Shown piece after piece: positions 6,025 through 8,403 of a stretch of 8,403 nt of DNA (positions are counted from its first letter, which is position 1; the number at the start of each line of letters is the position of its first letter). This DNA comes from Chitinophagaceae bacterium UBA4857 (lineage in GTDB: Bacteria; Bacteroidota; Bacteroidia; Chitinophagales; Chitinophagaceae). The stretch covers positions 112,994 through 121,396 of the forward strand of contig DHEF01000031.1 of assembly GCA_002399735.1 (NCBI GenBank), given 5' to 3'. The translations under genes were made by a program, and so were the position numbers. The notes under the pieces are model-generated. The model was not told where the DNA came from. It was given only the letters and a program-made list of their open reading frames with translations, and ran no database searches.

Positions 6025-6678
6025 TTACGATTTCGCTAACAAAAATCTCAGCCCAAAAGAAAGAGAATTGGTGATATTAGAAATATTGGTAGAAACAAAT
6101 GTGCTGTTTGTTTTATATCTGTTAGCCGTCGGGTTAGTCTCTTTATATTTTGAAAATCCGGCACTGAATAAATCACCCACGCTTAACTCAAGATGTAAAC
6201 GTTTGTTTACTGCATAAGATAATCCAGGTGTAATGGCTATTCCTAATCGATGATCTTTTGTGTTGGATGTTTCAACTCTATCAATCTCTTGTATATTGTT
6301 AATATGTTGGTAGTTTAAACCGGCATCGCCGAACAAGTAAAAGTCCGATTTGCCCAATTGTTTATACTTTCTTACAAACATACCTGCGCTATAGCTATTA
6401 CTTTTTTGTTTGCCTTCACTTTGACCACTTTGGTTTTTGTTGAGCGTGTGCCCATAGCCACCTTTGATACCTACAATTAAATTTTCCTTAACAGCTACGC
6501 CAAATGAGGGGTGAAAATAAAACGACGAGGATTTGGTATTGTTTGGCTGGGTTCCAGATTCCCCTTTTGAACTACCCAACGTCAAATTTCCTCCAATCAA
6601 CTTAGAGCCCTTTGTAATTTGTGCATTTAATGTGCCGCCAATAAAAATAAATGATAAAATAAGTATTGTTGTTCTCAT
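6025..6678 (-). CDS. Small outer-membrane beta-barrel protein
   Basis: A 217-residue secreted protein. Starting at the ATG at 6678, it has a typical signal peptide: MRTT, a hydrophobic core (5-15), then NAQ with likely cleavage after residue 20. The mature part alternates polar and aromatic residues with Gly, as in GVAVKENLIVGIKGGYGH, FYLFGDAGLNYQH and LGIAITPGLSYAVN, and ends in a strand-like LSFGLRFLL. This fits an eight-stranded porin-like or OmpA-type barrel in the outer membrane. The frame extends to a TTG at 6729, but that codon lies in the terminator stem behind serS and would put 17 residues ahead of the signal peptide, so the ATG is chosen. No partner domain such as an OmpA peptidoglycan-binding domain is present. 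Ligand and role are unknown. Confidence 0.85.
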   Translation of the reverse strand: MRTTILILSFIFIGGTLNAQITKGSKLIGGNLTLGSSKGESGTQPNNTKSSSFYFHPSFGVAVKENLIVGIKGGYGHTLNKNQSGQSEGKQKSNSYSAGMFVRKYKQLGKSDFYLFGDAGLNYQHINNIQEIDRVETSNTKDHRLGIAITPGLSYAVNKRLHLELSVGDLFSAGFSKYKETNPTANRYKTNSTFVSTNISNITNSLSFGLRFLLAKS

Positions 6679-6718
6679 ATAAAATGGTTTGGTTAAATAA
6701 TGCGCTAAAGGTGCAAAC

Positions 6719-6753
6719 AAAAAAAGCAAATGAGCCCTGTACTCATTTGCTTT
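6719..6753 (-). terminator. Rho-independent terminator of serS
   Basis: A perfect 12-bp stem (6723-6734 with 6742-6753) closes a 7-base loop. On the minus strand it ends in seven consecutive T's (6725-6719). It lies 72 bases beyond the serS stop and 40 bases before the barrel gene start, so that gene probably needs its own promoter, for which I see no clear TAnnTTTG match. Confidence 0.9.
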
Positions 6754-6825
6754 AACTATAATTTATCCTAATAAAATCTAAACTTCGTAGTAGTCTTTAT
6801 ATTACATACTAACATCTACATACTG

Positions 6826-8097
6826 TTACCCAATCACCGCTGCACCAAAATAAGGCTGTAACACTTTAGGTATATTAATGCCTTCAGGTGTTTGGTTGTT
6901 TTCCAGTAGACTGGCAACAATACGAGGCAAGGCTAAAGAGCTTCCGTTTAGCGAGTGTACTAACTGTGTTTTACCTTTCTCGTCTTTAAACCTGATCTTC
7001 ATACGGTTGGTTTGGTAAGCCTCAAAGTTTGATACGGAGCTTACTTCCAACCAACGTTCCTGCGCTGCGCTGTACACTTCAAAGTCATAGGTTAAGGCAG
7101 ATGTAAAACTCATATCGCCACCGCACAACGCCAATACACGATAAGGTAGTTCCAGACTTTGTAATAATTTTTCAATATGCAATACCATTTCTGTATGGGC
7201 TTCGTAACTCTTATCCGGATGCGTTAATTGTACAATCTCCACTTTTTCGAACTGGTGCACACGGTTAAGGCCACGTACATCCTTACCAAAACTTCCGGCT
7301 TCACGTCTGAAACAGGGTGAGTAGGCTGTCATCTTAATCGGTAATGATGTTTCCTTCACAATATCATCACGAAAAATATTGGTTACCGGCACTTCCGATG
7401 TTGGTATCATATAAAACCCATCAGCAGGCATGTGGTACATTTGTCCTTCTTTATCCGGCAATTGACCCGTGCCATAGGCCGAGGCTTCGTTTACCATAAA
7501 TGGCGGTAAAAACTCGGTATAACCTGCAGCGGTATTAAAGTCTAAAAAATATTGCACCAACGCACGTTGCAGTTTGGCTCCTTGTCCTTTGTATAAAGGA
7601 AAACCACTTCCTGTTATTTTAGCTCCCAGTTCAAAATCAATAATGTCATATTTTTTAATCAAATCCCAATGCGGTAAAGCACCTTCGTGTAATGCAGGTT
7701 TTGTACCACCTTCTCTTACCACCATGTTATCTTCCGGTGTTTTACCCATAGGCACTCCTTCCGCTGGCAGGTTGGGCAGTTTTACCAATTCGTCATGCAG
7801 TTGTTTTTCTACAATCGCCAATCGTTCGGTTATAGGTTGTAACGTAGCTTTAAGTGCAGCTACTTCTCCTTTTTTTGTTTCTGCCTCTTCCTTTTGTCCT
7901 TTTGCCATTAATGCTCCAATTTCTTTGGAGGTACTGTTTACAACGGACTGGTTATTATCAAACGATAGTTGTAGTTTTTTTCTTTCATCATCCAATGCAA
8001 TAATCGCATCTACCAAATCTAAATCGGCAAAATGCTTCTTGCTCAATCGGGCCTTCACACCGGCTGTGTCCTGTCTTAATACATGTAATTGAAGCAT
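6826..8097 (-). CDS. serS: Serine--tRNA ligase
   Basis: A 423-residue class II aminoacyl-tRNA synthetase that charges tRNA-Ser with serine; cytoplasmic, acts as a homodimer. The N-terminal region (about 30-105) is charged and helical, matching the long coiled-coil arm that contacts tRNA-Ser. The catalytic domain shows motif 1 (about 163-186, GFPLYKGQGAKLQRAL), the serine-binding TSE (233-235), motif 2 (CFRREAGSFGKDVRGL, 262-277, ending in HQFEK) and motif 3 (NGSSLALPRIVASLLEN, 384-400). Length is usual for the bacterial family (about 420-430) and no key motif is missing. The ATG at 8097 is preceded by a good Bacteroidetes promoter 19 bases away, and the gene ends in a strong terminator, so it is a single-gene unit. 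Confidence 0.98.
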   Translation of the reverse strand: MLQLHVLRQDTAGVKARLSKKHFADLDLVDAIIALDDERKKLQLSFDNNQSVVNSTSKEIGALMAKGQKEEAETKKGEVAALKATLQPITERLAIVEKQLHDELVKLPNLPAEGVPMGKTPEDNMVVREGGTKPALHEGALPHWDLIKKYDIIDFELGAKITGSGFPLYKGQGAKLQRALVQYFLDFNTAAGYTEFLPPFMVNEASAYGTGQLPDKEGQMYHMPADGFYMIPTSEVPVTNIFRDDIVKETSLPIKMTAYSPCFRREAGSFGKDVRGLNRVHQFEKVEIVQLTHPDKSYEAHTEMVLHIEKLLQSLELPYRVLALCGGDMSFTSALTYDFEVYSAAQERWLEVSSVSNFEAYQTNRMKIRFKDEKGKTQLVHSLNGSSLALPRIVASLLENNQTPEGINIPKVLQPYFGAAVIG

Positions 8098-8116
8098 AGT
8101 AAAAATAATTAGGCGG

Positions 8117-8148
8117 CAAAGGTAAAATTAAAAATGCTACTGCCACAA
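8117..8148 (-). promoter_or_regulatory. Promoter of serS (Bacteroidetes type)
   Basis: TACCTTTG (8124-8117, minus) matches TAnnTTTG, and TTG (8148-8146) lies 21 bases upstream as the -33 element. The -7 element ends 19 bases before the ATG, leaving a leader of about 12-15 bases. Position and spacing make this the best-supported promoter in the window. Confidence 0.65.
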
Positions 8149-8189
8149 TTATACTCGTTCTGTAAGATTTTTTAAAAATTATGAGGTGC

Positions 8190-8263
8190 CCCAGTGTTAG
8201 TAAACAAGGCCGAGGCTTTGTATGTTAAAAAAGTTTTTGATGGCCTTGTTTACTAACACTGGG
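8190..8263. repeat. Perfect 22-bp inverted repeat with 30-base spacer
   Basis: Positions 8190-8211 and 8242-8263 are exact inverted copies; the left arm begins CCCAGTGTTAG and ends AACAAGGCC. The spacer has a short AAAAA/TTTTT fold. Neither side is directly followed by a T-run, so it is not a standard terminator. No target-site duplication is seen at the flanks (GGTGC and TCGGG). The right arm abuts the repeat core at 8266. It may be a miniature element, part of a larger dispersed repeat, or a transcript-end hairpin. Confidence 0.75.
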
Positions 8264-8265
8264 TC

Positions 8266-8297
8266 GGGCTATTCGCTGCAAGTCCGGCACAGCAGCC
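8266..8297 (+). repeat. Third copy of the repeat core, REP-like hairpin
   Basis: GCTATTCGCTGCAA (8268-8281) agrees at 12 of 14 positions with the minus-strand core at 333-320. It folds with the following bases: GGCT (8267-8270) with AGCC (8294-8297) and GCTG (8275-8278) with CAGC (8290-8293), leaving a 4-base bulge and an 11-base loop. A GC-rich pyrimidine stretch follows (8301-8318). This supports a dispersed repeat family present at both ends of the window. Confidence 0.5.
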
Positions 8298-8334
8298 AGG
8301 CTTCTCCCTCCTCCTCTTTGAGACTGTTTAAGTT

Positions 8335-8403
8335 TTAAAATTTCTTAAGCATAATCCTGATTGCCGATAATTCTACGATAGCACTAGCTGTTTTTAAGGA
8401 TCT
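8335..8403 (-). CDS. Possible C-terminal end of an unidentified gene
   Basis: Entering from the right edge on the minus strand, one frame is open for 22 codons and stops with TAA at 8337-8335; the other five frames are broken. The peptide, RSLKTASAIVELSAIRIMLK followed by KF, looks like an ordinary amphipathic C-terminal helix. It gives me a weak impression of a DDE transposase tail, but I cannot support that from 22 residues. If real, the gene reads toward serS, and the hairpins at 8190-8297 lie behind it. Confidence 0.35.
   Translation of the reverse strand, partial: RSLKTASAIVELSAIRIMLKKF

Noticed and set aside
6679..6729. TTG-started N-terminal extension of the barrel protein
   Set aside because: The TTG lies in the stem of the serS terminator, and the extension would precede a typical signal peptide that begins at the ATG at 6678.
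8190..8263. Integron attC site
   Set aside because: The arms contain GTTAG and CTAAC but not in the RYYYAAC...GTTRRRY order with the usual unpaired bases, and no integrase or cassette array is visible.
1..8403. CRISPR array or defence system
   Set aside because: No direct repeats of 23-47 bases with regular unique spacers and no cas-like genes. The only tandem arrays have a period of about 7 bases.

Overview
The window looks like chromosomal DNA of a member of the Bacteroidota, most likely a Chitinophagales or Sphingobacteriales relative. The evidence is moderate-to-low GC, genes without Shine-Dalgarno sequences, several upstream matches to the Bacteroidetes promoter element TAnnTTTG, a RecQ with the C-terminal extension common in that phylum, and a small barrel protein whose signal peptide ends in NAQ. 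The assignment rests on these features from memory, not on a database search.

Layout. Positions 1-47 hold the 5' part of a tRNA-Phe (minus strand) that runs off the left edge. Positions 48-455 are gene-free and carry a heptamer repeat and a GC-rich, folded repeat element. A rho-independent terminator follows, then recQ (522-2792, minus). Between recQ and the divergent kdsD (3263-4219, plus) lie 470 bases with several inverted repeats. The largest is a hairpin on the minus strand of about 95 nt with one large internal bubble, directly behind a TAnnTTTG match; it may encode a small structured RNA. kdsD converges on meaB (4278-5189, minus, TTG start) across a repeat with about 7-nt period. A second clean heptamer array sits just upstream of meaB. 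An unrecognised two-pass membrane protein (5339-5989, plus, GTG start) converges on a small outer-membrane barrel gene (6025-6678, minus), and the two share a bidirectional terminator. serS (6826-8097, minus) follows, with its own promoter and a strong terminator. The right end (8125-8403) has a perfect 22-bp inverted repeat, another copy of the repeat core seen near the left end, and probably the 3' end of one more minus-strand gene.

Function. The recognisable genes are mostly housekeeping and do not form one pathway: DNA repair helicase (recQ), the first step of Kdo synthesis for lipopolysaccharide (kdsD), a GTPase chaperone for a B12-dependent mutase (meaB), and seryl-tRNA synthetase (serS). 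Most genes appear to be transcribed singly; there is no multi-gene operon in view.

The most interesting material is non-coding: the candidate structured RNA between recQ and kdsD, the three copies of a shared 14-nt core in folded repeats at both ends of the window, and the 7-nt-period arrays at gene boundaries. I found no CRISPR array, defence system or complete mobile element.
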